Below are positions 42,489 to 51,639 of a stretch of 64,000 bases of DNA, in pieces. Numbering within the stretch: position 1 is the stretch's first letter; each line of letters opens with the position of its first letter. The notes under the pieces are model-generated. The model saw nothing but the letters and a program-made list of their open reading frames with translations, ran no database searches and was not told the DNA's origin. This DNA is from Acidobacteriota bacterium (GTDB taxonomy: Bacteria; Acidobacteriota; Thermoanaerobaculia; Multivoradales; J023): assembly GCA_029263315.1 (NCBI GenBank), contig JAJCXR010000050.1, positions 1-64,000 of the forward strand. The letters run 5' to 3'. Both the position numbers and the translations under genes were made by a program.

Positions 42489-42552
42489 CGGGTCGTCTCC
42501 GTATCTTCGATGATCTCTGGGATCTGGGATTCAGAATGGGTTCAACGCTCGG

Positions 42553-42590
42553 TCATGGATGCTCAGTCATCAATGCTCAGTAATGGATGC
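42553..42590. repeat. Short tandem 14-bp units at the E3/E2 gene junction
   Basis: TCATGGATGCTCAG and TCATCAATGCTCAG are adjacent 14-bp copies, followed by a partial third (TAATGGATGCTG) that contains the E3 stop region. This is a simple tandem duplication between lpd and the E2 gene. Confidence 0.55.
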
Positions 42591-43983
42591 TGTGGCCAAA
42601 GGCGGCGTGCGCCGCCTCCATGACCGCTTCCGACAACGTCGGATGGGCGTGCATTGTGCGGAACAGCTCTTCGGTCGTCGACTCGACCCGCATGGCGACG
42701 CAGGCCTCGGCGATCAGGTCCGTGGCATGGGCACCGATGATGTGGACCCCGAGGAGCTCGTCATACTTGGTGTCGCGAACGATCTTGACGAAACCTTCGG
42801 TCTGCCCGAGGATGCCGGCCTTGGCAAGGGCTGAGAACGGGAACTTGCCGATCTCGACCTCATAACCTTGTTCCCTCGCCTGGGCCTCGGTCATGCCGAC
42901 ACTGGCGACCTCCGGCTCGCAGTAGGTGCAGGAGGGCACCAGGTCATAGTTGACCCCCTCCACCTCCTCGCCGGCCATGTGCTCCGCCGCCAAGATGCCT
43001 TCGCTCGATGCCACATGGGCCAACCAGGGCGTATTGACCACATCGCCGATGGCATAGATGTGGGGCACCGCCGTTTGCATGTGGGCATTGACTTCGATGT
43101 AACCACGGTCGATGACGACCCCCAGCTCCTCCAGCCCGAGATCGCTGCTCACCGGGGCGCGGCCCACGGCCACCAGCAAGACCTCCGCCGCCAGCCCGGT
43201 GGCCAGCCCCTCCCGCTCGAGGGCCAGCAGCACCCCATCGTCGTTGTGCTCCACCTTGACCAATTTGGTGTCGGTCATCACTTCGATCTTGCGTTTGCGA
43301 AACGAGCGACGGAGCTCGGCCGACACCTCTTCATCTTCGATGGGCAGCAATCGAGGCAGCATCTCCACCAACGTCACCTCGGAGCCAAAAGCGCTGAAGA
43401 TGGAAGCAAACTCGGTACCCACCGCGCCGGCCCCCAGCACCACCATCGACTTGGGCACGTGGTCGAGCCGCAGGGCATGGTCGGAGTCGATGACTTTGAC
43501 CCCATCCGTCGGAGCGATGGGAATGGCCCGCGGCACGGAACCGGTGGCCACTAAAATGTGCTTGCCCTCCAGCACCACCTTTTGGGAACCTTCGTCCGAG
43601 GTCGATGTCACCTCGACATGGTGCGGTCCCACCAGACAACCGAAACCCTGGATACCTTGGATCTTGTTCTTCTTGAAGAGAAACTCGATGCCCTTGGCAT
43701 TCTTGTTGACCACGCCATCTTTGTAGGCGTGGGCCTTGTCCAAGTCGAGCTCGGGGGCATCGACCCGAATGCCGATGCTGGCCGCTTGCTTGATCTCTTC
43801 CAGCTTCGAGGCGGTATGCAACAGCGCCTTGGTGGGAATACAGCCACGGTGCAAGCATGTACCACCAAATTTGGGATCCTTCTCCACCACCGCCACGGAC
43901 ATCCCGAGTTGGGCCGCACGGATGGCGGCGACGTAGCCACCGGGACCACTGCCGATGACGATCAAGTCGTAGGTGTCAGACAC
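42577..43983 (-). CDS. lpdA: Dihydrolipoyl dehydrogenase (E3)
   Basis: 468 residues, full length for the family. The FAD-binding GSGPGGYVAAIRAAQLG, the redox-active disulfide in GGTCLHRGCIPTKALL, the NAD-binding GAGAVGTEFASIF and the catalytic HAHPTLSEAVMEA at the dimer interface are all present. It reoxidises the lipoyl arm of E2. The GTG start has AGGAG 8 nt upstream. It precedes the E2 gene on the same strand, a typical E3-E2 arrangement. Confidence 0.95.
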   Translation of the reverse strand: MSDTYDLIVIGSGPGGYVAAIRAAQLGMSVAVVEKDPKFGGTCLHRGCIPTKALLHTASKLEEIKQAASIGIRVDAPELDLDKAHAYKDGVVNKNAKGIEFLFKKNKIQGIQGFGCLVGPHHVEVTSTSDEGSQKVVLEGKHILVATGSVPRAIPIAPTDGVKVIDSDHALRLDHVPKSMVVLGAGAVGTEFASIFSAFGSEVTLVEMLPRLLPIEDEEVSAELRRSFRKRKIEVMTDTKLVKVEHNDDGVLLALEREGLATGLAAEVLLVAVGRAPVSSDLGLEELGVVIDRGYIEVNAHMQTAVPHIYAIGDVVNTPWLAHVASSEGILAAEHMAGEEVEGVNYDLVPSCTYCEPEVASVGMTEAQAREQGYEVEIGKFPFSALAKAGILGQTEGFVKIVRDTKYDELLGVHIIGAHATDLIAEACVAMRVESTTEELFRTMHAHPTLSEAVMEAAHAAFGHSIHY

Positions 43984-44100
43984 GTCTTCGTCTCCTGGTC
44001 AAAAAACTCTTACGAGTGGAATTTCTATCGTGACAGACCTGCTAAGGATATCCTGACCGGGAAGCCATTGACAGAGCCCGTCGACGACGGCCGCCGGGGG

Positions 44101-44973
44101 TCAATCCCCGGCCATCCCCTCGGCTCGCCAGCGGCCGGGACGATCCTCCACCAGACGGCCCCAGGGGGCGTCGGTCTCGTGCTCGAAGATGCACAACCAA
44201 TCTTCCGCCGCCGCTTGCCCCAACCACCGCTCCTTGTGGGCCATGGTCTGCAAGGGAAAAAGGTCGAAACCCATCACCCAAGGGGTTGGCACATGGGCGA
44301 CGGTGGGCACCAGATCAGCCCAGAAGGCGGCCCGCCGAAATCCCCCGCCGACCTCACCGCCATCGAGCAGAACGATGCACATGTCGGCGTTGTGCCCCGG
44401 CGCTTTGCACGCCTGAACACCGGTGATCGGTTGCGCCCCATCGTCGAAGAGCTCGACAACGCCGGCCTCGAAGAGGGGCTCCCAGTTGCGAGGATCGTAA
44501 CTCGCCCGGTCCCGCACATTGGGAGACCGAGCGTGCTCCACTTCGCCCCGACACATGAAGTACGTGGCATTGGGGAAGGTCGGCAGCAGCTTGTCGTCCA
44601 CCTGCATCGTATTCCAACCACAATGGTCGAAGTGCAGGTGGGTCAGCAGGACATGGGTGACATCCTCCAGCTGGTAGCCGGCCTGTCGAATCTGCTGCGG
44701 CAGACGCACGGCGGCGTCGTCCATGGCGAGCTGCTGGCGAAAGCGGGCGTCGTTTTTGTCCCCGATGCCGGTATCGACGAGCAGCAGCTCATCACCCCGC
44801 TCCACCAGCAGGCAGTTGGTGACCATGGGAATGCGGTTGCGGTCGTCCGGTTCCTTGTGCCGCTGCCAGAGGACCTTCGGCACGACACCGAACATGGCAC
44901 CGCCGTCGAGACGGAAAGGTCCGTCATCGACGAGGGTCAAACGCAGCTCACCCAATTGCAGAGTTCGAGACAT
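44101..44973 (-). CDS. Metallo-beta-lactamase-fold hydrolase
   Basis: 290 residues with the metal-binding signature THLHFDHCGW (HxHxDH), a further His in KAPGHNADM, and VDTGIGDK in the first half. It resembles the lactonase/glyoxalase-like branch of the superfamily, cytoplasmic with no signal peptide. The substrate is unknown. It is on the same strand as the aldolase upstream (67-nt gap) and the E3 gene downstream. Confidence 0.85.
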   Translation of the reverse strand: MSRTLQLGELRLTLVDDGPFRLDGGAMFGVVPKVLWQRHKEPDDRNRIPMVTNCLLVERGDELLLVDTGIGDKNDARFRQQLAMDDAAVRLPQQIRQAGYQLEDVTHVLLTHLHFDHCGWNTMQVDDKLLPTFPNATYFMCRGEVEHARSPNVRDRASYDPRNWEPLFEAGVVELFDDGAQPITGVQACKAPGHNADMCIVLLDGGEVGGGFRRAAFWADLVPTVAHVPTPWVMGFDLFPLQTMAHKERWLGQAAAEDWLCIFEHETDAPWGRLVEDRPGRWRAEGMAGD

Positions 44974-45040
44974 GGAGCATCCTCAGCTCGACGGACCCAC
45001 GGTTGGAACACCCCTCGGGCCCATCACCGCTATTGCTGCC

Positions 45041-46090
45041 TCAAGCGATGGTGATCGAGGTGTCCAAATAGACATCCTGGATGGTGTTCAACAACTTGAC
45101 GCCATCGGCCATCGGACGCTGGAAGGCCTTGCGACCCGAAATCAGCCCCATGCCCCCGCCCCGCTTGTTGATCACCGCCGTCTTGGCCGCGTCACTGAAA
45201 TCGTCGCTGCCCGAGGCGCCACCGGAATTGATCAATCCCATGCGCCCCATGTAACAACCCACCACTTGATAACGGCACAGGTCGATGGGGTGGTCGGAGC
45301 TCAGCTCGCTATAGACCTTGTCGTGCGTCTTGCCGAAGCCGATGGCCTTGAAACCGCCGTTGTTGGTCGCTTGTTTCTGCTTGATGATGTCGGCCCCGAT
45401 GGTCACCCCGAGGTGGTTGGCCTGGCTGGTGAGATCCGCCGCCCCGTGGTAATCGACTCCGTCTTTCTTGAATCCGGAGTTGCGCAAGTAGCACCACAGC
45501 ACCGTCACCATGCCCAACTCATGGGCCATGGCGAAGGCTTCGCTGATTTCCTGGATTTGACGGGTGCTCTCGGCGGAGCCGAAGTAGATGGTCGCCCCGA
45601 CGGCGGCGCAGCCCATGTCGGCGGCTTGCTGCACGCTGGCAAAGGGCACCTGATCGTACTTGTTGGGGAAGGTCATCAGCTCGTTGTGATTGAGCTTCAA
45701 CAGAAACGGGATCTTGTGGGCATAGCGACGCGCCACGGAGCCTAAGACGCCGAGGGTCGAGGCGACCGCATTGCAACCCCCTTCGATGGCCAATTCGACG
45801 ATCTTTTCCGGATCGAAATAGATCGGATTGGGGGCAAAGGAGGCTCCGGCGCTATGCTCGACGCCTTGGTCCACCGGCAGAATGGAGACATATCCGCTGC
45901 CCCCGAGGCGTCCATGGTTGAGCAGCGCCTGCATATTACGCAGCACTGGAATGGGACGGTCACTGAGCGCCAGGACCCGATCGACATAGTCGGGCCCGGG
46001 GAGATGCAGCGACGCCTTGGACACGGTCTTACATTCGTGGCCGAGAAGATCCTCGGCATCGGCGCCGAGAAGGTCGACGACGGAAGTCAT
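45041..46090 (-). CDS. fbaB: Class I fructose-bisphosphate aldolase (FbaB/DhnA type)
   Basis: 349 residues. Typical landmarks are YVSILPVDQGVEHSAG, PFLLKLNHNE, the lysine-bearing ADIIKQKQ and the phosphate-binding GLINSGGASGSDDF and INKRGGGMGLISGRKAF. It interconverts fructose-1,6-bisphosphate with the triose phosphates through a Schiff-base lysine. The frame is open to 46138, but ATG 46090 has GGAG at 46099-46102 (8-nt spacing) and matches the family start, so the longer form is unlikely. FBPase is encoded nearby on the same strand, suggesting a gluconeogenic context. Confidence 0.92.
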   Translation of the reverse strand: MTSVVDLLGADAEDLLGHECKTVSKASLHLPGPDYVDRVLALSDRPIPVLRNMQALLNHGRLGGSGYVSILPVDQGVEHSAGASFAPNPIYFDPEKIVELAIEGGCNAVASTLGVLGSVARRYAHKIPFLLKLNHNELMTFPNKYDQVPFASVQQAADMGCAAVGATIYFGSAESTRQIQEISEAFAMAHELGMVTVLWCYLRNSGFKKDGVDYHGAADLTSQANHLGVTIGADIIKQKQATNNGGFKAIGFGKTHDKVYSELSSDHPIDLCRYQVVGCYMGRMGLINSGGASGSDDFSDAAKTAVINKRGGGMGLISGRKAFQRPMADGVKLLNTIQDVYLDTSITIA

Positions 46091-46259
46091 ATTGCTAACT
46101 CCTCGAGTAGTGATTGCGGCGACAAAGAACCCGATCATCTTAGCATACCCGGCGTCACCGTCCGAGGCTGCCCGAGGTCGGCCCCTGGAGCTTTCTACCC
46201 TTCACCTCGCTCCCGAAACGGTGGCTCCGCAACCAATTTCAGACTCCCAGCTTTCAGAT

Positions 46260-48050
46260 TCACAGCTGCAGACTCACCGCCTCCAGCCGGACCCCCGGCG
46301 TCTCGACCTGAAGCCAGCAGACGGAATCGCGATCCATTTTCTGAAATCTGAGCCAGATGTCGAGGCGGCGGGCGATTTCGTCGGCTGCCATCCCTTGACG
46401 GCTGGCGATCTCGCCCAGCCCCCAACCCAAGGGAGTATTGCCGTATCGACCGTTGATCGTCGGCACCCCGCTGACCAAGGTCATCCACATGGCATCTTCA
46501 TGGATCGACGGGCCCCGACCTTGAACGGCGGGGGTGAGCAGAAAGGTCGAGCAGCCGAGGGGCAGCGCGGCGGCGAGCTGGTTCGTTCGACGATAGACGG
46601 CCCGGCCGTCGAAGCTCGGCAAGACGTGGAGTTGCTCGACGATCACCAGACCCACCAGCAGAGGCAGCCCCCAGCGCAGTCGACGATGGGCGGCGAGTCG
46701 GTCCACCAAGATACCGAAGGCGGCGCCGGCGGGGATCAAGAGCACCATGCCGAGACGTCCGACGGCGCGAATCGCTCCCGCCCCGGGTAGGTGCCCATAG
46801 AGCCAGTACCATGGTGTGAAGCCCCCGGGATAGACGGTGGCCAGCACGACCATCAGCAGGCAGCCACCGAGCAGGGGTAGGAGGAGGCGTCGTCGACGGC
46901 CAGCGAGCACCACGCCGAGGGCCACTATCCCCAAGGTGCCGTAACCCAGGCCATTATTGTGATTGCCGCTGCGTGCCTGCCAGCCGGGCTGACTCTCGGC
47001 CTTGGCGTCCGAGAGGCCACCATAAAGTCGATTCCCGGGGCCCATCAACAACCATGACGAAGGCCGCGGGATCAGGGGCTCGATGGCGTTCCAATCCCGC
47101 TCCCCCAAAGACTGACGGATGGCGAGATATTGTCGAGCCAGGGGCGTGATGGCGACCAGAGCGAGCACCGCGACGACGACCCAGGCCACCCCGTGTGCGG
47201 TGGGCGAACGTCCGAGGAAGTGGCGGAGCCGTTCGCCGAGCTGGCGTCTTGCCGGTCGACGCAGCAAGCTCCAGGCGAGCGCCACCAGGCCGCAGCAGGC
47301 CACCCCGAGGACAAGGAAAAACAGCGGGTAGACCGCCGCGTAGGCTTGCAGCGTCACAGCGATGCAGAGCAACGCCAGCCATGGAGCGAAGGGTGGGTCG
47401 CCAGGCTCGATCGCCTGCCGCAGGGTCGCCTGCCGCAGGGTCGCCTGGCACAGGGTCGCCTGCCGCAACCGATGCAGCGCAAAGAGGGCCGCCACGACAT
47501 AGAACCAGGGCATCATCTGTGGATGACCGATGTCGACCAGCCGGGAGCTGCCAAAGGTGAAGAGATAGGCCCCGGCCGAAGCCGCCAGGGTCGAGAGCCC
47601 GAAGATGCGCCGCAAATAGACAAAGAAGGCAGCAAAGTTCAGCCCGAAGACGCACAACCACCAAATCTGGAAGGCGGTCTCCGGGGCCGCCCCGAGCCAT
47701 CGCCAAGGGCTGTAAAAAGGCAACAGCGAGACCAACGTATCGGTGTAGGCGGCAGTGCCCCGAGCCGGATAGAAGATGGGTGGATCCCACAGCGGCCTAT
47801 GGCCTTCGACGGCGAGCAGCCAGCGATGCCCGTGCTCGAGGGAGAAATGCACTAGCCGAGTGTCCCCCAGGCCACCCGGTACTTGATGGGGTCCCTTGGC
47901 CAGCATCGGCCCATAGGCCAGACCCAAGCCCAGCAATAGGGCGAAGATGGGAGGGAGCGCCGTTCGAAGCTCGCCGCGCGCCGGCCCGTCGCTTCCGGGC
48001 TGCTCAACGGAAGGCTGCCGTGGGTTCGTGGGTTGGGGGCTTTGGGGCAT
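46260..48050 (-). CDS. Polytopic membrane protein, GT-C-like
   Basis: 596 residues with about a dozen hydrophobic segments. The first loop has GDTRLVHFSLEHGHRW then LWDPPIFYP, resembling the entry loop of large membrane glycosyltransferase-like proteins (GT-C/YfhO type); the C-terminal ~100 residues are soluble and probably extracytoplasmic. I cannot name the substrate. A low-complexity QATLRQATLRQA stretch comes from a 15-bp tandem repeat at 47411-47470. It starts 25 nt after the FBPase stop, so it is probably co-transcribed with it. Confidence 0.7.
   Translation of the reverse strand: MPQSPQPTNPRQPSVEQPGSDGPARGELRTALPPIFALLLGLGLAYGPMLAKGPHQVPGGLGDTRLVHFSLEHGHRWLLAVEGHRPLWDPPIFYPARGTAAYTDTLVSLLPFYSPWRWLGAAPETAFQIWWLCVFGLNFAAFFVYLRRIFGLSTLAASAGAYLFTFGSSRLVDIGHPQMMPWFYVVAALFALHRLRQATLCQATLRQATLRQAIEPGDPPFAPWLALLCIAVTLQAYAAVYPLFFLVLGVACCGLVALAWSLLRRPARRQLGERLRHFLGRSPTAHGVAWVVVAVLALVAITPLARQYLAIRQSLGERDWNAIEPLIPRPSSWLLMGPGNRLYGGLSDAKAESQPGWQARSGNHNNGLGYGTLGIVALGVVLAGRRRRLLLPLLGGCLLMVVLATVYPGGFTPWYWLYGHLPGAGAIRAVGRLGMVLLIPAGAAFGILVDRLAAHRRLRWGLPLLVGLVIVEQLHVLPSFDGRAVYRRTNQLAAALPLGCSTFLLTPAVQGRGPSIHEDAMWMTLVSGVPTINGRYGNTPLGWGLGEIASRQGMAADEIARRLDIWLRFQKMDRDSVCWLQVETPGVRLEAVSLQL
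47411..47470. repeat. Four tandem 15-bp units in the membrane protein gene
   Basis: TCGCCTGCCGCAGGG occurs twice exactly, then as TCGCCTGGCACAGGG, then partly as TCGCCTGCCGCAACC. On the coding strand it gives the pentapeptide RQATL/CQATL repeated in a cytoplasmic or periplasmic loop. Confidence 0.8.
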
Positions 48051-48075
48051 CAGCGGGGTTCGACCCTACGTCCGT

Positions 48076-49080
48076 TCACGGCCTATTCAAGAACGACTCC
48101 GCTTCCGCCACATCGTCTCGGCTGCCGATGATCAAGGGCACCCGCTGATGCAGCTGCTCCGGCTCGAGCTCGAGAATGGCGCGGCGGCCGGTGCTGGCGT
48201 GCCCACCCGCCTGTTGCGCCAGGAAGGCCAGCGGCGAAGCCTCGTAGAGCAGGCGGAGCTTGCCCTCGGGGGCCTTGCGGTCTCCCGGATAGAGAAAGAT
48301 GCCACCATAGAGCAGAGTGCGGTGGAAGTCGGCCACCAAGGAACCGATGTAGCGCGACTTGTAGGGCAAACCGCGCTCCGAATCGTCCGATTTCAAGTGC
48401 GCGATATAAGTCCGAATCGGCTCGTCCCACCAGGCGGCATTGCCCTCGTTGATGCTGTAGATCTTGCCCTGGGCAGGCATTTGTAGATCGCGATGGGAGA
48501 GCAAAAACTCCCCGATGCTGGGGTCGAGTGTAAAGCCGTGCACCCCGTGCCCGGTGCTGAATACCAACATCGTCGAGGTGCCGTAGAGCACATAACCGGC
48601 GCAAACCTGCTGCCGTCCCGGTTGCAGGAAGTCATGCTCGGTGGCCAGCGTATCGGAGGCCGACAGCCGACGATGGATGGAGAAGATCGTCCCGATGTTG
48701 ACGTTGGCGTCGATGTTGGACGAACCGTCGAGGGGGTCGAAGGCCAGGGTGTACGCTCCGTGGGGAAGGTCCGGCGGCATGGGAATAATGCCCTCCTCCT
48801 CCTCCGATGCCATGGCGCAGAGCAAACCACTGGTCTCGAACATGGCGACGATGGTCTCATTGGCGAAGATATCGAGCTTTTGTACCTCCTCACCCTGCAC
48901 GTTTTCTTGCCCGGTCAAACCGAGGATGTCCACCAGGCCAGCCCGCGAGACCTCCCGGTGGATGACCTTCGCGGCCAGCGATATCTGACTCAACAGAGCC
49001 GAGAAACCTCCCGTTGCCCGCGGATGGCGGCGTTCTTCGTCCATGATGAAGCGTGACAGGGTATGGGCATCGTGGCTCAT
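48076..49080 (-). CDS. fbp: Class 1 fructose-1,6-bisphosphatase
   Basis: 334 residues, the usual length. The metal-binding loop FDPLDGSSNIDANVNIGTIF, the acidic cluster ASEEEEGI, and the C-terminal sugar-phosphate region (FLYPGDRKAPEGKLRLLYEA, then PLAFLAQQAGG) are all present. It is the committing step of gluconeogenesis in the cytoplasm. The ATG at 49080 has AAAGGA just upstream. It is the first gene of the minus-strand block that continues into the membrane protein. Confidence 0.95.
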   Translation of the reverse strand: MSHDAHTLSRFIMDEERRHPRATGGFSALLSQISLAAKVIHREVSRAGLVDILGLTGQENVQGEEVQKLDIFANETIVAMFETSGLLCAMASEEEEGIIPMPPDLPHGAYTLAFDPLDGSSNIDANVNIGTIFSIHRRLSASDTLATEHDFLQPGRQQVCAGYVLYGTSTMLVFSTGHGVHGFTLDPSIGEFLLSHRDLQMPAQGKIYSINEGNAAWWDEPIRTYIAHLKSDDSERGLPYKSRYIGSLVADFHRTLLYGGIFLYPGDRKAPEGKLRLLYEASPLAFLAQQAGGHASTGRRAILELEPEQLHQRVPLIIGSRDDVAEAESFLNRP

Positions 49081-49444
49081 GGAATTCCTTTGGCAGGTGG
49101 TGCGTTGGAACGGACGTGGATGACTGCAGATATTACCTGAATTCTACCCGCTGCCATCGGGGGCTAGCCCATTGGGTATATCCCGTCCTCGAAGGGACCG
49201 TAAGATGGGCTAATCGAAACCCCGACCACAGGCCGACTGAGCTGCAAAGACGGCACCGGCGATGAGCCCCCAGCAGCCAAGACCTCAGCTCACGGTAGCC
49301 CATCCGCCGACGCTGACACCGACCGTCGTGTATGCGACAATGCGTCGGTAGAAACCAGGACTGCAAAGCCAAATTCGACAACAACGACCTCAGCGGGTGG
49401 CGACCCTTACCCGCTGAGCGAACTAGCCAGAAGAGGAAGCAGCT
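49081..49444. other. Divergent intergenic region with several inverted repeats
   Basis: 364 bases between fbp and the first crotonase gene. I see TAGCCCAT (49165-49172) with ATGGGCTA (49205-49212), a CCGACGC...GCGTCGG pair near 49305-49345, and the strong hairpin at 49389-49418 described separately. No convincing -35/-10 pair is visible, and the short open frame crossing into fbp is not a gene. Confidence 0.45.
49389..49418 (+). promoter_or_regulatory. 10-bp perfect hairpin in the leader of the crotonase cluster
   Basis: CTCAGCGGGT (49389-49398) pairs perfectly with ACCCGCTGAG (49409-49418) around a 10-nt loop and ends 26 nt before the ATG at 49445. It could be an operator, an attenuator or an mRNA-stabilising hairpin; the sequence does not say which. 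Confidence 0.45.
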
Positions 49445-50245
49445 ATGAGCGACAAAAAACTAGTGCACTACGAGGTCAAGGAAGGCGTCGCCTACCTCAC
49501 CCTCGACGATCCGCCGGCCAACACCTACACCCACGAGATGATGCGCGACCTCGACGAGGGCATCCTCAAGGCGCGCTTCGACGAGAGCGCCTACGTCATC
49601 GTCATCACCGGTACCGGCTCCAAATTCTTCTGCGCCGGCGCCAACATCGCCATGTTGAAGGCCTCGGACCCGTATTTCAAATACAACTTCTGCTTGCACG
49701 CCAACGAGACCCTCAATCGTCTGGAGCAAACGCCGAAGCTGGTCATTGCCGCCCTCAACGGCCATACCGTCGGCGGCGGTTTGGAGATTGCCATGGCTGC
49801 CGACCTGCGCCTGGCCCGCAAGAACGCCGGCCGGATCGGTCTGCCGGAAATCAACTTGGGGGTCCTGCCGGGTACCGGCGGTACCCAACGCTTGGCCCGC
49901 ATGTTGGGCAAGAGCCGCTCCATCGAGCTCATGGTGACCGGCAATCTGCTCACCTTCGACGAAGGTAAAGAGGAAGGTTTGATCAATCAGATCATCGACT
50001 GCGAAGACGTCGAGAGCTTCCAGACGAAGGTGCACGAATACGCCTTGCAGTTCTGCCCCCCCAACAAGGCTTCCAAGGCCGCCGGACGCATCAAACGCTC
50101 GGTGCAAAGCGGTCGCGACCTGCCCTTCGAATCCGCCTTGGCCATCGAGCGCGAGTTGCAACAACAGCTCTTCGAAAGCGACGACGCCAAGGAAGGCCTG
50201 GCGGCTTACATCGAGAAGCGCAAGCCGTCCTTCGGCGGCTGCTGA
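49445..50245 (+). CDS. Enoyl-CoA hydratase
   Basis: 266 residues of the crotonase family with both catalytic glutamates: GHTVGGGLEIAMAADLRLA and RIGLPEINLGVLPGTGGTQR. The oxyanion-hole segment SKFFCAGANIAML is intact. It hydrates trans-2-enoyl-CoA in fatty-acid or related acyl-CoA breakdown. An AAGAGGAAG ribosome site precedes the ATG. It opens a plus-strand cluster with a thiolase and two more crotonase-family genes (49445-53266). Confidence 0.9.
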   Translation: MSDKKLVHYEVKEGVAYLTLDDPPANTYTHEMMRDLDEGILKARFDESAYVIVITGTGSKFFCAGANIAMLKASDPYFKYNFCLHANETLNRLEQTPKLVIAALNGHTVGGGLEIAMAADLRLARKNAGRIGLPEINLGVLPGTGGTQRLARMLGKSRSIELMVTGNLLTFDEGKEEGLINQIIDCEDVESFQTKVHEYALQFCPPNKASKAAGRIKRSVQSGRDLPFESALAIERELQQQLFESDDAKEGLAAYIEKRKPSFGGC

Positions 50246-50387
50246 CCCTGCCGCGGGCCGATGCGGGGCGCGCTCTTCGGAGCCGCCCCGGCATCCCCTG
50301 CTGTGCCGCCGTCCGCGGCTCCCCAGCCTGAATCGAGCCTCGACGTCCGAGCCACGCGGCTTGCACGCCACCGCGGCTCGTACACCA

Positions 50388-50417
50388 CTGAGTTACTGCG
50401 TACTGAGTTACTGCGTT
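50388..50417. repeat. Two tandem 15-bp units upstream of the thiolase gene
   Basis: CTGAGTTACTGCGTA is followed directly by CTGAGTTACTGCGTT and a partial third unit (ACTGCGTTACGAGG) that reaches the thiolase start region. This non-coding member of the 15-bp duplications lies in the 191-bp gap 50246-50436. Confidence 0.7.
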
Positions 50418-50436
50418 ACTGCGTTACGAGGAATCC

Positions 50437-51639
50437 ATGGCCTCCAGCCCGTCCTTTCCAGACATCGTCCTCGCCTCCCCGGTGCGTACCCCGATCGGCA
50501 AATTCGGCGGCAGCTTGGCGTCGCTATCGGCCGCCGACTTGGGCAGCGCCGCCGCCACCGCCTGTCTCGAAGGGGCCCAATGCGACCCCGAGGCCATCGA
50601 TCAGGTGATTTTCGGTCACGGTCGCCAGGCCGGCGGCGGGCCCAACACGGCGCGCCAGATCGGACACCGAGCCGGCGTGCCCCATGAACGACCCGCCTTC
50701 ACCATCAACCAGGCGTGCGGCTCCGGGTTACAGGCCGTGCTGTCGGCGGCCCGTCACATCTTGCTCGGCGAGGCAAAGGTCGTCCTGGCCGGCGGCACGG
50801 AGAGCATGTCCAATACCCCCTACATGCTGCCCCAAGCCCGTTGGGGTTATCGCCTCGGCCACGTGGAGCTCACCGACGGCATGTACCGGGACGGCTTCAA
50901 CGATCCCCTATCGGGCATGATCATGGGCGAAACAGCCGAAGAGCTGGCCCAGGAAACGGGCATCGATCGCCAAGCCTCCGACGCTTGGGCCGCCACCAGC
51001 CAGCAACGCAGCGAACGGGCACGCTATGAAGGTGAATTCGCCACCGAGATCGTCCCAATCACCGTTCCCGGACGTCGCGGCGACACCGAAATCAGTCTCG
51101 ACGAGCACCCACGAGACGGCGTCACCGGTGAGCAACTGGCCAAGCTCAAGCCAGTATTTCGTCCGGGCGGGGCGGTCACCGCCGGCAACGCGTCGGGCAT
51201 CACTGATGGGGCCGCCGCTTTGCTCGTCGCCTCCGCGGACGCAGCCCAACACCTCGACTTGCCGGTCATGGGCCGGCTGCACAGCTGGGAAGTGGTGGGG
51301 GTCGACCCTCGTCTGATGGGCATCGGCCCCGTTCCCGCCTGTCAGCGATTGCTCGACAAGGCCAATTTGAGCTACTCCGACATCGACCAGGTGGAGCTCA
51401 ACGAAGCCTTCGCTTGTCAGGTCCTCGCCTGCCTGAAGGAGCTGCCCTTCGACCGTAACAAGGTCAATCCCGATGGCGGCGCCATCTCCCTGGGCCACCC
51501 CATCGGCTGCACCGGGGCGCGCATCCTGGTGACTTTGCTGCACGGCCTGGCCCGACGGCAGGGGCGCTGGGGCATCGCCACCCTGTGCATTTCTGGAGGC
51601 ATGGGGATCGCCGCCCTGGTGGAAAGGATCGAGCTTTGA
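50437..51639 (+). CDS. Acetyl-CoA acetyltransferase (thiolase)
   Basis: 400 residues. The nucleophilic Cys is in NQACGSGLQAVLSAA, the substrate-binding region is visible in NEAFACQVLA, and the catalytic His and second Cys are in GGAISLGHPIGCTGARI and TLCISGGMG. It cleaves or condenses acyl-CoAs with acetyl-CoA; chain-length preference cannot be read. It is the second gene of the crotonase/thiolase cluster. Its TGA overlaps the TTG start of the next gene. Confidence 0.93.
   Translation: MASSPSFPDIVLASPVRTPIGKFGGSLASLSAADLGSAAATACLEGAQCDPEAIDQVIFGHGRQAGGGPNTARQIGHRAGVPHERPAFTINQACGSGLQAVLSAARHILLGEAKVVLAGGTESMSNTPYMLPQARWGYRLGHVELTDGMYRDGFNDPLSGMIMGETAEELAQETGIDRQASDAWAATSQQRSERARYEGEFATEIVPITVPGRRGDTEISLDEHPRDGVTGEQLAKLKPVFRPGGAVTAGNASGITDGAAALLVASADAAQHLDLPVMGRLHSWEVVGVDPRLMGIGPVPACQRLLDKANLSYSDIDQVELNEAFACQVLACLKELPFDRNKVNPDGGAISLGHPIGCTGARILVTLLHGLARRQGRWGIATLCISGGMGIAALVERIEL

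Noticed and set aside
41187..45054. Two plus-strand open frames of about 480-500 codons opposite E2, E3 and the MBL gene
   Set aside because: They run antisense across several recognised genes and their intergenic gaps and carry no family motif.
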